Notes: generated by a model not told the origin, from the sequence alone. Shown: positions 7,003 to 18,195, counted from the stretch's first letter. The stretch is 32,764 nt of DNA from Rheinheimera sediminis (GCF_004005375.1 NZ_RZUF01000031.1:1-32764); one strand, 5' to 3'. Numbers and translations: made by a program.

Positions 7003-7356
7003 TTATTGCACTAAAGCCAAAGCTTCTAAAATTTCACGCGGCTCAACTTCAGGGCCATTTAAGGACTCATCCCAGTTAGTGCCGATCAGTACGCCGTCGT
7101 CGTACATTTCTTGCAACCAGCCTTCACAGAACACATCCAGTGGAATAGCTTCTGGCTTATAGTCAGACCATTCTTCTGAACAGTGCACTAAAGCGGCTTC
7201 CTGACTAGACCAGAATGGCATCACGTCTGTATCTTCAAAATCGACTGACTCCACCACTAACAAATCTTCGCCGTTAGCTAAAGTCCAAACCACACCATGG
7301 GTTTTGGCTTCCGCAATAAAATTTTGAAACACCGGATCATGTGAATATTCGCCCAT
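7003..7356 (-). CDS. DUF2750 domain protein
   Basis: A small acidic cytoplasmic protein of 117 residues matching DUF2750, which has no known function. The recognisable core is VWTLANGEDLLVVE, then MPFWSSQEAALVHCSEEW and a C-terminal DGVLIGTNWDESLNGPEVEP. I placed the start at ATG 7356 (MGEYSHDP) because AAAGGTGG lies 6-7 bases upstream; a longer frame reaching 7395 has no such site. It is transcribed alone and divergently from ettA. Confidence 0.8.
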   Translation of the reverse strand: MGEYSHDPVFQNFIAEAKTHGVVWTLANGEDLLVVESVDFEDTDVMPFWSSQEAALVHCSEEWSDYKPEAIPLDVFCEGWLQEMYDDGVLIGTNWDESLNGPEVEPREILEALALVQ

Positions 7357-7518
7357 GGCAACCACCTTTATCTGAACTATTAGTTTAATTGCCACTATTA
7401 GAGCAGAAAACCAAATTAAAGACGAATTAAAATGCCCTTTCCTCTCTGGTGCAGTTCCCCTGTTTTTTAAAAATAACGTACAATTGCCGCATTCTAACCA
7501 ACAAGATGAGTGACTCTT

Positions 7519-9180
7519 ATGGCTCAGTATATTTACAGCATGTATCGCATGTCGAAAGTAGTGCCGCCAAAACGCACTATTTTAAAAGACATTTCGCTGT
7601 CGTTTTTCCCAGGTGCAAAAATTGGTGTTTTGGGTTTAAACGGTTCAGGTAAATCCAGCTTGCTGCGCATTATGGCAGGTGTGGATACAGAGTTTGACGG
7701 TGAAGCCCGTCCTTTAGCTGGGATCAATATTGGTTATCTGCCACAGGAACCTCAGCTTGACCCGGAAAAAACTGTGCGTGAAGTAGTAGAAGAAGCAGTT
7801 GCTGATGTAAAAAACGCTTTAACCCGTTTGGATCAGGTCTATGCCGCTTATGCCGAAGAAAATGCGGACTTCGACGCTTTAGCCCGCGAACAAGGCGAGC
7901 TGGAAGCTATTATTCAGGCCAAAGAAGGTCACAACCTCGACAATATCCTCGACCGTGCTGCAGATGCGCTGCGTCTGCCACAGTGGGATGCGCTGATTAA
8001 GCATTTATCTGGTGGTGAACGCCGTCGTGTCGCGATTTGTCGTTTGCTGTTAGAAAAACCAGACATGCTGCTGCTGGACGAACCTACTAACCACTTGGAC
8101 GCTGAATCTGTGGCCTGGTTAGAACGTTTCCTGCACGATTACACAGGCACTGTTGTGGCTATTACCCACGACCGTTATTTCCTCGATAACGTCGCAGGCT
8201 GGATTTTAGAGCTGGACCGCGGTGAAGGTATTCCGTGGGAAGGTAACTACTCGTCCTGGTTAGAGCAAAAAGATGCCCGTCTGGAGCAGGAAGAACGCAG
8301 CGAAAACGCGCGTCAGCGTTCTATCAAACAGGAATTGGAATGGGTTCGTACCAATCCAAAAGGCCGTCATGCCAAGAGCAAAGCCCGTATGGCTCGTTTT
8401 GAAGAACTGCAAAGCCAGGACTTCCAGAAACGTAACGAAACCAACGAGCTGTTTATTCCGCCAGGACCTCGTTTAGGCGACAAAGTGCTGGAAGTGAAAA
8501 ACCTGCGTAAAACCTTTGGCGACCGAGTCTTGATTGACGATTTAAGCTTCAGCATTCCAAAAGGTGCGATAGTAGGTATTATCGGCCCGAACGGTGCAGG
8601 TAAATCGACGCTGTTTAAGATGATCACCGGTATGGAACAAGCGGACGGCGGTACTATTGAAGTGGGTGATACAGTTCAAATCGCCAGCGTTGATCAGTTC
8701 CGTGACAGCATGAACCCTAAAAATACCGTATGGCAGGAAATCTCCAACGGTCAGGACATTCTGCAGATTGGTAACTTCCAAATTCCAAGCCGTGCTTATG
8801 TCGGTCGCTTTAACTTTAAAGGCAACGATCAACAGAAGTTTATTGGTGACTTATCCGGTGGTGAGCGTAACCGTGTGCATTTAGCTGCACTGTTAAAAGC
8901 CGGCGGTAACATGCTGTTACTGGATGAACCAACCAACGATTTGGACGTGGAGACTTTACGTGCTCTGGAAAACGCCATCCTCGACTTCCCTGGCTGTGCC
9001 ATGGTGATCTCGCACGACCGTTGGTTCCTTGACCGTATTGCTACTCATATTCTGGATTACCGCGACGAAGGTAAAGTGAACTTCTTCGAAGGTAACTATT
9101 CAGACTACGAGACCTGGATGAAAGCGACTTACGGCAGCGATGCAATGCAACCGCACCGCATTAAATACAAAAAGATCTAA
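7519..9180 (+). CDS. ettA: Energy-dependent translational throttle protein, ABC-F ATPase
   Basis: The 553-residue protein is very similar to E. coli EttA and starts MAQYIYSMYR like it. It has two ABC ATPase domains. The first has Walker A GLNGSGKS (39-46), signature LSGGERRR and LLLDEPTNHLD; the second has GPNGAGKST, LSGGERNR and LLLDEPTNDLD. Between them lies the linker (about 245-300), with the arm insertion in domain 1. EttA binds the ribosomal E site and gates the first elongation steps according to the ATP/ADP ratio. There are no membrane segments, as expected for ABC-F. The stop is followed by a strong bidirectional terminator. Confidence 0.96.
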   Translation: MAQYIYSMYRMSKVVPPKRTILKDISLSFFPGAKIGVLGLNGSGKSSLLRIMAGVDTEFDGEARPLAGINIGYLPQEPQLDPEKTVREVVEEAVADVKNALTRLDQVYAAYAEENADFDALAREQGELEAIIQAKEGHNLDNILDRAADALRLPQWDALIKHLSGGERRRVAICRLLLEKPDMLLLDEPTNHLDAESVAWLERFLHDYTGTVVAITHDRYFLDNVAGWILELDRGEGIPWEGNYSSWLEQKDARLEQEERSENARQRSIKQELEWVRTNPKGRHAKSKARMARFEELQSQDFQKRNETNELFIPPGPRLGDKVLEVKNLRKTFGDRVLIDDLSFSIPKGAIVGIIGPNGAGKSTLFKMITGMEQADGGTIEVGDTVQIASVDQFRDSMNPKNTVWQEISNGQDILQIGNFQIPSRAYVGRFNFKGNDQQKFIGDLSGGERNRVHLAALLKAGGNMLLLDEPTNDLDVETLRALENAILDFPGCAMVISHDRWFLDRIATHILDYRDEGKVNFFEGNYSDYETWMKATYGSDAMQPHRIKYKKI

Positions 9181-9195
9181 CCACTGGATAGATCG

Positions 9196-9234
9196 AAAAA
9201 AGGGAGTAAAGCCAGAGCTTTACCCCCTTTTTTA
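9196..9234. terminator. Bidirectional terminator between ettA and glnB
   Basis: GGGaGTAAAG and CTTTACcCCC pair around CCAGAG, with A's before and T's after, so it can end both ettA (plus) and nadE-glnB (minus). Confidence 0.85.
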
Positions 9235-9248
9235 TTTATACAGCGTTT

Positions 9249-11208
<1,960 letters not shown>

Positions 11209-11366
11209 CTGAACCTGCACTAAAGGATGAATAAACTGCCGCTATGGTAGCGATTTTTGCTGCCAGACTCAATCAAGCAGCTGCAGTTGCTGTATTTCAT
11301 TTGCGACTTAGCCAATTAACATAAATGCAACTAAACTTGATTTGGGCCTGTATCTGGAAGGATAAC

Positions 11367-11927
11367 ATGGTGCGACATAACCGCCTTAGCACAATACCAT
11401 CAGCTTTTAGTTTGCTTGAACTGCTTTTAGTCTTGGCTATTGTGGGTATAGTCTCAGCTACAGCTCTGCCTGATTTGAGGCAGGTTTGGCAACGTTTTCA
11501 GGCAGAACACTTTATGCGGCAGCTGAGTCAGCATTTAGCTTACGCCAGAGTTCATGCGATAACCCACCAAAAACAAGTGCAAATATGCCCACGCTATGGC
11601 CTATTGTGCAATTCAGACTGGAATTCGACCGCCATACAGTTACACCAAAGGGCTTTGAACTCCGGGCAAGATGTGTTACTTCGAGAGTTGAGACATCCGA
11701 TTGACAGTCATCAGTTGTTTTATAACAGACCATCGCTGCAATTTCGTCGCGATGGTAGCCTGGATTTTTTGGAGTCAGGCACCTTTGTCTACTGCAGTAA
11801 AGAGTCTTACCACTGGCACTACAGATTAAGTATCAGTCAAGCCGGTCGTAGCCGTTTATGGCAAGAAAATACCCCCTGCCCTTATCAAAAAGTCCAACAA
11901 ACTGAATCTGGTTCACTAGTTTTTTGA
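11367..11927 (+). CDS. GspH/FimT-type pseudopilin
   Basis: The 186-residue prepilin-like protein has a short basic leader followed by A|FSLLELLLVLAIVGI, a class III prepilin peptidase site with Ala instead of Gly at -1 and the conserved Glu at +5. A globular C-terminal domain follows with several cysteines. It is probably a minor pilin that helps start type IV pilus assembly, doing the job of FimU/FimT. ATG at 11367 has AAGGAT upstream; a longer frame to 11325 is unlikely. It points against the pil operon, and its last 43 bases overlap the end of the pilE-like gene on the other strand. Confidence 0.8.
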   Translation: MVRHNRLSTIPSAFSLLELLLVLAIVGIVSATALPDLRQVWQRFQAEHFMRQLSQHLAYARVHAITHQKQVQICPRYGLLCNSDWNSTAIQLHQRALNSGQDVLLRELRHPIDSHQLFYNRPSLQFRRDGSLDFLESGTFVYCSKESYHWHYRLSISQAGRSRLWQENTPCPYQKVQQTESGSLVF

Positions 11928-12289
11928 CCATAATTATTCAGTGAAAATACCTGACAGCTCTTATCTTCTGATTGAGCTTGCTGCGCCTGAGCCCTCAATT
12001 CGTAACCTTGCTCTGTTACCACAGCACTGACCGTATAGCGGCCCGACTCTGTTGAAAACTCATTGGCAGGAAAACCAAGCTCTGTTAAATCGGCGCTATA
12101 TCTGTACTGATCCACCAACAGCATTTCCTGCAAAGCAGCTACTTTTAATAGCGTCTGCATAGCTTCTGCTCTGTAGCTTTGTAATACATAGTCTTTATAA
12201 CTGGGCAACAAAATTGAAGTCAGAATACCAGTGATAGCCAAAACTGCCAGCAACTCAATCAAACCCAGACCTTGGTTCCTGAGCTTCAT
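11885..12289 (-). CDS. pilE: PilE-like minor type IV pilin
   Basis: The 134-residue protein starts MKLRNQGLG|LIELLAVLAI: prepilin peptidase site after Gly, Leu instead of Phe/Met at +1, Glu at +5. Then come the N-terminal helix (PSYKDYVLQSYRAEAMQ) and a C-terminal disulfide loop between the Cys of KSCQV and the Cys of SVCWTF. The arrangement matches minor pilin PilE. The ATG overlaps the stop of the pilY1-like gene (TGATG), so it is translationally coupled; the longer frame to 12334 is rejected. It is last in the operon and convergent with the fimT-like gene. Confidence 0.85.
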   Translation of the reverse strand: MKLRNQGLGLIELLAVLAITGILTSILLPSYKDYVLQSYRAEAMQTLLKVAALQEMLLVDQYRYSADLTELGFPANEFSTESGRYTVSAVVTEQGYELRAQAQQAQSEDKSCQVFSLNNYGQKTSEPDSVCWTF

Positions 12290-13848
12290 CAGTAGACCCC
12301 CTCTTCGTTCTGGTAAGTCCCCATCAATTGCCAACGCGGGAAGCTGCTTTTTTGCAGCGGCTTACTGCAATAGGTACAATTTGGACTGATCTCTAGCAGG
12401 TTGTCGATCAGCACCTGCTGATGGTTTTGTTCAATCAATACGAAGCCTCCTTCCTTGTTAGATTTAATCACCAGAGCACCTGCAGATCTGTCTAAAGGAA
12501 AAAGTGGCTGGCGATAAACCGGAGATGCATGGTGTAAATGCAACGCCATAAAAGCGGAGTAGCTGTGTTCAATACTGCAAAAATGCGCAGGATCCTGAGT
12601 TAAGACTGTCAGATATAGCACGCCAGCAGCCACTATAGGAGGCTGCGTCAAACGGCCAGTTAAACGGCTAGACCAACCATCTTTTTGTTGTATTAGCTGC
12701 AATTCGTGGTCAGTTAAAGCGATCAACCCTGACGTCACTGCTAAAGTTCGGTCAACAAAATCGTAGACGTCCGGCACTGCACTCTGTTTCGGTTTTAATA
12801 CTACAAAAATACTCTTCTGTCGCTGTAAAAGTCCGAGAAGTACCAGCCATTGACTTCGTCTGGAATGAAAATCAGCGCCTGAACCACCAATAGGAACAGC
12901 GGCATACAAGGTGCGGATAAATTGTATATCACTGGGTTGAAACCCCGACAAATCAGCGACAGGCGTAATATCATGAAATCGATGATTCTCCATTTTAGCC
13001 TGCCATATCTGTCCGGCTCTGCTACTAAAAATCAAACTGTCAGGAATGGAATCCCTGTTTTGATCATAAGCCGTCATAGCCCCAGATAAATCATAAATCG
13101 ACTTTGGCATCTTTAACAGGCCTTGCTGCTTGCCTGTATATGCATCCACCTTATAAACCAAAGCTTTCTGCTCTGTTACTCCGGTATTTGCTAACAAAAC
13201 AGATAAAGATGAAGTGTCAGATACCCGATGTTGCTCTCTGAGCATTAAGGGCTGCGATGCAGTGCCTGCCAAGCCCTCAAAACCAGTTACATCAGCACTG
13301 ACAGACCATAAAAGTTCGGGTAAATGCAGAGGACTAAGTCGTAACGCAAAATACGACGGACTCTGATTACTGGTGCCGCTCACAAGAATAAACTGGCCAT
13401 GTTGCCCCAGCTCCTGTTCATTGAGAAGCAGAGGTTGATGTACTTGTCTGTCAGGCTGGCCTAATTCAGCCTTAAGCTGCGATAAGAAAGGTAATAAGCT
13501 CCAGGGGAGCCACCAGACTGTTTCGTCACGCTCATCATTCGATTCAAATTTAAGCACACCAGCGTAACTGACCACAAAATAGCGCTGAGCTACATAAGCG
13601 GGCAGCGGCTGACTCTGCGCATCTGTCGTGCTACAGGACAATGCCTTGAGCTGGGCAGAGAGATCATCCAACCATTGCTTAGTCTGCTGTTGACTAAGTG
13701 ACAAATGTTCTGAAAGAGCATTGTGCTGTTCCTGTTCCATTTCAGTTAGTTTCACCGAGCCAAAACCAGGCATATGGCTCCAATAGCTGTCGGCTTGGAG
13801 TGGCTGAACATAAAATAGCAACACCAATAAACATCTACAAACTACCAT
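12289..13848 (-). CDS. Short PilY1-like protein (C-terminal propeller part only)
   Basis: This 519-residue exported protein has signal peptide VVCRCLLVLLFYVQPLQA. Position in the pilin operon and a PilY1-style segment, AMTAYDQNRDSIPDSLIF followed by SRAGQIWQ, mark it as a PilY1/PilC relative. The DxNxDxxxD pattern (Asp262 to Asp270) resembles the calcium-binding loop of PilY1. PilY1 of Pseudomonas is about 1,160 residues with an N-terminal von Willebrand A domain; here that half is absent. Six or more cysteines occur, including CTYC near the end. ATG at 13848 has AAGGGG upstream and lies inside the end of pilX. The role as pilus tip or retraction-control protein is inferred from context. Confidence 0.68.
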   Translation of the reverse strand: MVVCRCLLVLLFYVQPLQADSYWSHMPGFGSVKLTEMEQEQHNALSEHLSLSQQQTKQWLDDLSAQLKALSCSTTDAQSQPLPAYVAQRYFVVSYAGVLKFESNDERDETVWWLPWSLLPFLSQLKAELGQPDRQVHQPLLLNEQELGQHGQFILVSGTSNQSPSYFALRLSPLHLPELLWSVSADVTGFEGLAGTASQPLMLREQHRVSDTSSLSVLLANTGVTEQKALVYKVDAYTGKQQGLLKMPKSIYDLSGAMTAYDQNRDSIPDSLIFSSRAGQIWQAKMENHRFHDITPVADLSGFQPSDIQFIRTLYAAVPIGGSGADFHSRRSQWLVLLGLLQRQKSIFVVLKPKQSAVPDVYDFVDRTLAVTSGLIALTDHELQLIQQKDGWSSRLTGRLTQPPIVAAGVLYLTVLTQDPAHFCSIEHSYSAFMALHLHHASPVYRQPLFPLDRSAGALVIKSNKEGGFVLIEQNHQQVLIDNLLEISPNCTYCSKPLQKSSFPRWQLMGTYQNEEGVY

Positions 13849-14218
13849 TCCGGCCCCCTTCAAGCAGAGATTTTCTGACGAGAAAGCTGGTCACACTGTG
13901 CTGATGCTGGAACGATGCCTCACTAGTGCGAAGCTGGTGCCATTCGCACTGAAAAGAAAGATCACTCCAGGCGGCATAAAACGCAGGGCAAGGAGCCAGA
14001 ACAAAATCGGCTGATTCGATAGTACCCTGTTGCAACAATTCGAGTTGTTGCGCATGTTTGCTTTGAGTCCGCAGCTTTAACTGAGCAGACAAAGTGGCAC
14101 TGGCAGACAACTTTTGACTCAAGCTGGCTTGAACCAGCATTGGTAGACTGATGCTACTTAAAATCAGAATTAATATTAAGGTCGTAACCAGAATAAAACC
14201 TCTAGAACTCAACATCAT
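13835..14218 (-). CDS. pilX: PilX-like minor pilin
   Basis: The 127-residue protein has N-terminal RGFILVTTLILILILSSI, the PilX-type hydrophobic helix. Here it starts G|FILV without the usual Glu at +5, as in many PilX proteins. The rest is short and Gln/Ser rich with two cysteines (APCPAF, QCEW). PilX proteins are usually about 170-200 residues, so this one is reduced. AGGAGG lies 5-8 bases before two adjacent ATGs. It sits between pilW and the pilY1-like gene, which fixes the assignment more than the sequence does. Confidence 0.72.
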   Translation of the reverse strand: MMLSSRGFILVTTLILILILSSISLPMLVQASLSQKLSASATLSAQLKLRTQSKHAQQLELLQQGTIESADFVLAPCPAFYAAWSDLSFQCEWHQLRTSEASFQHQHSVTSFLVRKSLLEGGRNGSL

Positions 14219-14230
14219 AACGACCTCCTT

Positions 14231-15172
14231 TTATAAGCGTGTGTTGCTAAATGCCACAGAACTGCTGACTAACAGGCGTCGAAACGGATCCGAAGGGGCT
14301 TTAAACCACTCATGTCCCATCTGATAAAGCTGGTTGTTTTGGTAACTAAAGTCTTCATCTATACTGCGTAACAGCAGATAAAACTTAATATTTATAATGC
14401 GACGGTTTTGCTGCTTCCAATGCTCCGGCAGCATTTGCGCTGTACTCAGGTAATAATCGACCTGACCATCTAAATTTGCATCCAAGCCAAATTCAAAATG
14501 CATCCTCTCCACTCCATCCAGAATGGAGTCGACAGACATCACAGCTTGCCCTGCAGCATTGCGGATCAGACGTTTACGCATTAACACTGGTATTTTCTTA
14601 TCATTATGCCTTTGCTCAGCAATGTAAAAAACCTGATGACTAAAAGGCCAATACAGTGAATCTGGCACTAATTCAGCACTAGAGCTGGTGACAAAACTGC
14701 TAGCCGCAGCAGAGTTTTCGAAATAAAAGCGGTTCGCTTTCATCTGAGTGGCAGAGACGCTGTTCCCAACGATACGTTTTAATTGCAGTAACTCCGATCC
14801 AACCTTGGCCTGACTTAAACAGTTCAAAGTATTCTGAGTCTTAACTTGTTCTGCATAAAGAGTTAAATAAGATTGACCTTGTATTGGAAAACTACCAACG
14901 TCGACCCCAGCTACACAATCACCCAAGACGGGAGGTAACTGGTGTGAAGTTGAGGCCAGATCGGCCAGACTACGACCAGCAAAAAACATCATATTTGGTA
15001 GCTCAGATTGGAACAAACTCAGCAACATCTGACTATTTTGCTGCAATTGCACCAGTTGTTGGGTTTGTCGATTGGATTGCTGCGTAGCAAACAAAGTCCC
15101 CAGCAAAAAGCTTGTTAGTACTAAACCTAAAGTTAGACTTATCAGTACTTCCAGCAGGGTGAAGCCGCGCAC
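14231..15172 (-). CDS. pilW: PilW-like minor pilin / assembly protein
   Basis: The 313-residue protein has MRG|FTLLEVLISLTLGLVL at the N-terminus (prepilin peptidase site, Glu at +5) and a large C-terminal domain. Residues 231-239 read DANLDGQVD, an EF-hand-like calcium loop. PilW belongs to the minor pilin complex that primes type IV pili and carries PilY1 to the tip. The GTG start lies immediately after the pilV stop (TGAAGTG), so coupling is expected. Confidence 0.85.
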   Translation of the reverse strand: MRGFTLLEVLISLTLGLVLTSFLLGTLFATQQSNRQTQQLVQLQQNSQMLLSLFQSELPNMMFFAGRSLADLASTSHQLPPVLGDCVAGVDVGSFPIQGQSYLTLYAEQVKTQNTLNCLSQAKVGSELLQLKRIVGNSVSATQMKANRFYFENSAAASSFVTSSSAELVPDSLYWPFSHQVFYIAEQRHNDKKIPVLMRKRLIRNAAGQAVMSVDSILDGVERMHFEFGLDANLDGQVDYYLSTAQMLPEHWKQQNRRIINIKFYLLLRSIDEDFSYQNNQLYQMGHEWFKAPSDPFRRLLVSSSVAFSNTRL

Positions 15173-15173
15173 T

Positions 15174-15665
15174 TCAAGGAGCTACCACAGAAAGTTGTGA
15201 TCTGTTGGGTGACAGGTCACAAACAGAGGCGGGGCGCTGAATCTCTGCCTTTATCTGAGAACGCCAACTTAGCTGCACTAATAGTTCAGAAGCCTGTTGA
15301 CGAATGCAGACTGCAGGCTGCTGCAGCAACCGTAAACTGTGACTATCGCCTGAAGCGGTTAAAGTGCTATAGAGATGAAATTGACTCAACTGCTGCGAAT
15401 CGCAAGCGTAACTTTCAGTGCAAGCTATGGTTTCAGGTATACCCCAAAGCGGATGCACTCCCTCGTAATCTCCAACTCTACTGTTATGACTTGCCATACG
15501 ACTTGTCAACTCTGTTGCAAGCGACAAAGCAATGCTTTGTTGGGTAGCCATGATCACTTGTTGCCTTGCAAACAGAGACAGACTCAAAGCACCCAGAGCT
15601 GTAAGGCACAGTAATAATAAACTGACCAGAACTTCGATTAAGGTAAAACCTGAGGCATTCGGCAT
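15174..15665 (-). CDS. pilV: PilV-like minor pilin
   Basis: The 163-residue protein starts MPNASG|FTLIEVLVSLLLLCLTALG: canonical class III signal with Glu at +5. Several cysteines lie in the mature domain (TIACTESYACDS, AVCIRQ, SVCDLS). It is first in the operon pilV-pilW-pilX-pilY1-like-pilE. Context and the N-terminal pattern support PilV over the more basal FimU. The genes lie beside ispH just as the Pseudomonas aeruginosa minor pilin cluster does (pilE next to lytB/ispH), so this is ancestral synteny. Confidence 0.85.
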   Translation of the reverse strand: MPNASGFTLIEVLVSLLLLCLTALGALSLSLFARQQVIMATQQSIALSLATELTSRMASHNSRVGDYEGVHPLWGIPETIACTESYACDSQQLSQFHLYSTLTASGDSHSLRLLQQPAVCIRQQASELLVQLSWRSQIKAEIQRPASVCDLSPNRSQLSVVAP

Positions 15666-16292
15666 AACCTGGCGCCCATGAAAGTCTGTTTACTTTAAAT
15701 TTATATCCGTTCCTTAAAAGGTCAAATCTTACCAGCACTTTTTCACAATGGTCGCACCAGTGCCAACTTTGAACTCTATGAAGTTGCCCTGCTTACCTAA
15801 ATGCTGAATTCGAGGATGCAGCGAATACCTATTCGATCTGGCATCAAAGCATCAGGAAGGACAGACCCTAGAGTGTTGATCAAGCACCAGCACCGAAAGC
15901 TCAGAGGAAAGACGGATAGTGGAGACCTTACTAATGGGTATAGACCTGAATTGCAAAGACTTGTGTACTCTTTTTGCCAGTAGTTGTGGAGCTCATTCTG
16001 GCATCAAAAACGCAAAACCTAGTCCTATTGAACAACTTTGCGTTCACAAACGCTTAGATAAATCCTTATTGCGACTGGATAGCTACTGGCAGGATCCGGG
16101 AGCTAAGCTAGCTGCTGCGACAAAAGCGTTCTTTCCCCGAGAGCTTTACTGATTTAAACAATACCTGATAACCCACTGATGCAAGCTGAACTAGCAGACA
16201 TCAGTGGTGAATAACCCCAACCTGAGATGAGCAACACCACTCATCACCTTTGTTCAGGCTAAATAGCGCGGTAACTTGACCAAATAATTGCG
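15666..16292. other. Intergenic gap between ispH and pilV, no gene recognised
   Basis: None of the open frames here (such as 15919-16152, plus) resembles a known protein or has a good ribosome site. Structures seen are a 9-bp inverted repeat CCACTGATG/CATCAGTGG (16173-16181 and 16199-16207), a second one GATGAG/CTCATC at about 16226-16245, and a 12-base direct repeat TCTGGCATCAAA (15837-15848 and 15997-16008). The inverted repeats lie 3' of ispH and may help end that operon, though no T-run follows. The pilV promoter must lie near 15666-15780. Confidence 0.5.
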
Positions 16293-17222
16293 TTAGCGAA
16301 GCTCTGCCGGCACGGCAAAAATTACGTTTTCTTCACGGCCAGGGTGCTCAATGACTTGTTTGCCACCCCATTCAGTCAAACGCTGCACCACTTGCTGCAC
16401 CAGCACTTCAGGCGCTGAAGCCCCTGCAGTTACGCCGACAGATTTAACCTCTTTTAACCACTCCTGCTGAATATCAGCAGCGGTATCAATCAGGTAAGAA
16501 CGGCAGCCCATCTTTTCAGCCAGCTCACGTAATCGATTGGAATTACTGCTGTTTTTAGCACCCACCACCAGCAACAATTCTGTTTTGGCGGACAGTTCAC
16601 GCACCGCATCCTGACGGTTTTGCGTGGCATAACAAATATCGTCTTTACGTGGCCCTTCAATATCAGGGAAACGTGTGCGCAGAGCGTCAATCACATCGGC
16701 CGTGTCATCGACAGATAAAGTAGTCTGACTGCTGAAGCATAACTGCGCAGGATTTTTCACCTGCAGTTTTTCAACGTCTTCGACCGACTCGACCAGGTAA
16801 ATACCACCTTCAGCATTATCGTATTGGCCCATAGTGCCTTCGACTTCAGGGTGCCCGGCATGGCCAATCAAAATACATTCAATGCCTTTACGGCTGGCGC
16901 GGGTGACTTCCATATGCACTTTGGTGACTAAAGGACAAGTAGCATCAAATACCTTCAAACCACGCTGTTTGGCATTTTCACGCACGGCCTGCGACACACC
17001 ATGGGCACTAAAAATGACGATGGCATCATCCGGCACTTCGTCCAGTTCATCAACAAATACAGCGCCGGCACGACGCAAGCCGTCTACCACAAATTTGTTA
17101 TGCACCACTTCATGGCGCACATAAATAGGTGGCTCGTAAATTTCCAGCGCACGGGAGACGATGCTGATAGCTCGGTCGACACCGGCACAAAAACCGCGTG
17201 GATTGGCGAGTAAGATATCCAT
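16293..17222 (-). CDS. ispH: 4-hydroxy-3-methylbut-2-enyl diphosphate reductase
   Basis: This 309-residue iron-sulfur enzyme catalyses the last step of the MEP isoprenoid pathway, making IPP and DMAPP. The cluster ligands Cys12 (NPRGFCAGV), Cys96 (FDATCPLV) and Cys197 (DDICYAT) are present, as are the substrate-binding histidines in RHEVVHN, FSAHGVS and [10 protein letters not shown]. It is last in the murJ-ribF-ileS-lspA-fkpB-ispH transcript, starting 2 bases after the fkpB stop. Confidence 0.97.
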   Translation of the reverse strand: MDILLANPRGFCAGVDRAISIVSRALEIYEPPIYVRHEVVHNKFVVDGLRRAGAVFVDELDEVPDDAIVIFSAHGVSQAVRENAKQRGLKVFDATCPLVTKVHMEVTRASRKGIECILIGHAGHPEVEGTMGQYDNAEGGIYLVESVEDVEKLQVKNPAQLCFSSQTTLSVDDTADVIDALRTRFPDIEGPRKDDICYATQNRQDAVRELSAKTELLLVVGAKNSSNSNRLRELAEKMGCRSYLIDTAADIQQEWLKEVKSVGVTAGASAPEVLVQQVVQRLTEWGGKQVIEHPGREENVIFAVPAELR

Positions 17223-17224
17223 AC

Positions 17225-17656
17225 TTAATTGATAACCTGTACGATTTCAACATTAAAGGTCAGAGTCTGACCTGCCAGTGGATGGTTAAAATCCACAGTG
17301 ACAGACTCACCCACTACTTCGCGAATAAGACCTGGTAGCTCAGAACCGTCTGGCATAGCAAAACCAACGATCATGCCGACTTTTGCCGGAGCATCAGATG
17401 AAAACTTACTGCGGTCAACATAATAAATATTGTCAGGATTGGGCATACCATAAGCATCTTCAGGTGCCAACGTAAAAGTACGTTTATCGCCAGCCGCCAT
17501 ACCACCTAACTGAGCTTCAAAAGCGGGCGACAAACTACCGTCCCCCATTTGCAGTTTGGCCGGTTTGTTATGCACCCTTGTGCTTTCAGCGGCACTGCCA
17601 TCGGATAATTTAATATCAAAGTGAAAAATCACAGTACTACCTGGACCTATGATCAC
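17225..17656 (-). CDS. fkpB: FKBP-type peptidyl-prolyl isomerase (SlpA/FkpB)
   Basis: The 143-residue SlyD-like FKBP carries the core FKBP segments ([37 protein letters not shown], then an inserted flap domain and [12 protein letters not shown]). It lacks the His-rich metal tail of SlyD, which marks FkpB. It is a cytoplasmic prolyl isomerase and chaperone. GTG at 17656 overlaps the lspA stop (GTGA), so it is translationally coupled. It lies between lspA and ispH as in E. coli. Confidence 0.93.
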   Translation of the reverse strand: MIIGPGSTVIFHFDIKLSDGSAAESTRVHNKPAKLQMGDGSLSPAFEAQLGGMAAGDKRTFTLAPEDAYGMPNPDNIYYVDRSKFSSDAPAKVGMIVGFAMPDGSELPGLIREVVGESVTVDFNHPLAGQTLTFNVEIVQVIN

Positions 17657-18195
17657 TGTTTGTCTCCTGAAGTGGCTTTCTGGGTTTCGCTGTCGTTGGT
17701 AAAGCTATCCCAGATCAGTAAAACTGCACCGATACTAATAGCGCAGTCGGCGATATTAAAAATAGGGTAATGCCAGTTCTGGTAAAACACATGCAGAAAA
17801 TCAACCACGTAGCCGTACAGGCTTCGGTCGATTAAATTGCCAATAGCGCCGCTGATAATCAGGCTCAGTGCTAAGGACAACTTCAGCTGAGCTTTAGGCA
17901 GACGGCTTAACCACACAGCCAGTACGATACTGACGACTACAGCGATCACTGTAAATAACCAGCGCTGCCAGCCACCTGCATCACCTAAAAACGAAAAGGC
18001 TGCACCATAGTTGCGGGCATAAGTGAAATTAAACACCGGCAACAAAGACACGGATTCGCCCAGACTGAAGTTCTGAATAACCCAGACTTTGCTCAACTGG
18101 TCAGCGACCAGCACCAACAGCACCAGCCACCACCAGCGCCAGCCGGTTTCTTTGAATAGACCCGTTTTAAATAACGCCCCCTCAAATAAACGCAT
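17653..18195 (-). CDS. lspA: Lipoprotein signal peptidase II
   Basis: This 180-residue inner-membrane aspartyl protease has four transmembrane segments and removes signal peptides from diacylglyceryl-prolipoproteins. The catalytic dyad is Asp123 (GNLIDR) and Asp150 (FNIADCAI), and the family motif RNYGAAFSFL is present. Its ATG shares a base with the ileS stop (TGATG). Confidence 0.96.
   Translation of the reverse strand: MRLFEGALFKTGLFKETGWRWWWLVLLVLVADQLSKVWVIQNFSLGESVSLLPVFNFTYARNYGAAFSFLGDAGGWQRWLFTVIAVVVSIVLAVWLSRLPKAQLKLSLALSLIISGAIGNLIDRSLYGYVVDFLHVFYQNWHYPIFNIADCAISIGAVLLIWDSFTNDSETQKATSGDKQ

Noticed and set aside
15919-16152. 77-residue plus-strand frame upstream of the pil operon
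   Set aside because: No recognisable family or good start signal; left as part of the unexplained gap.
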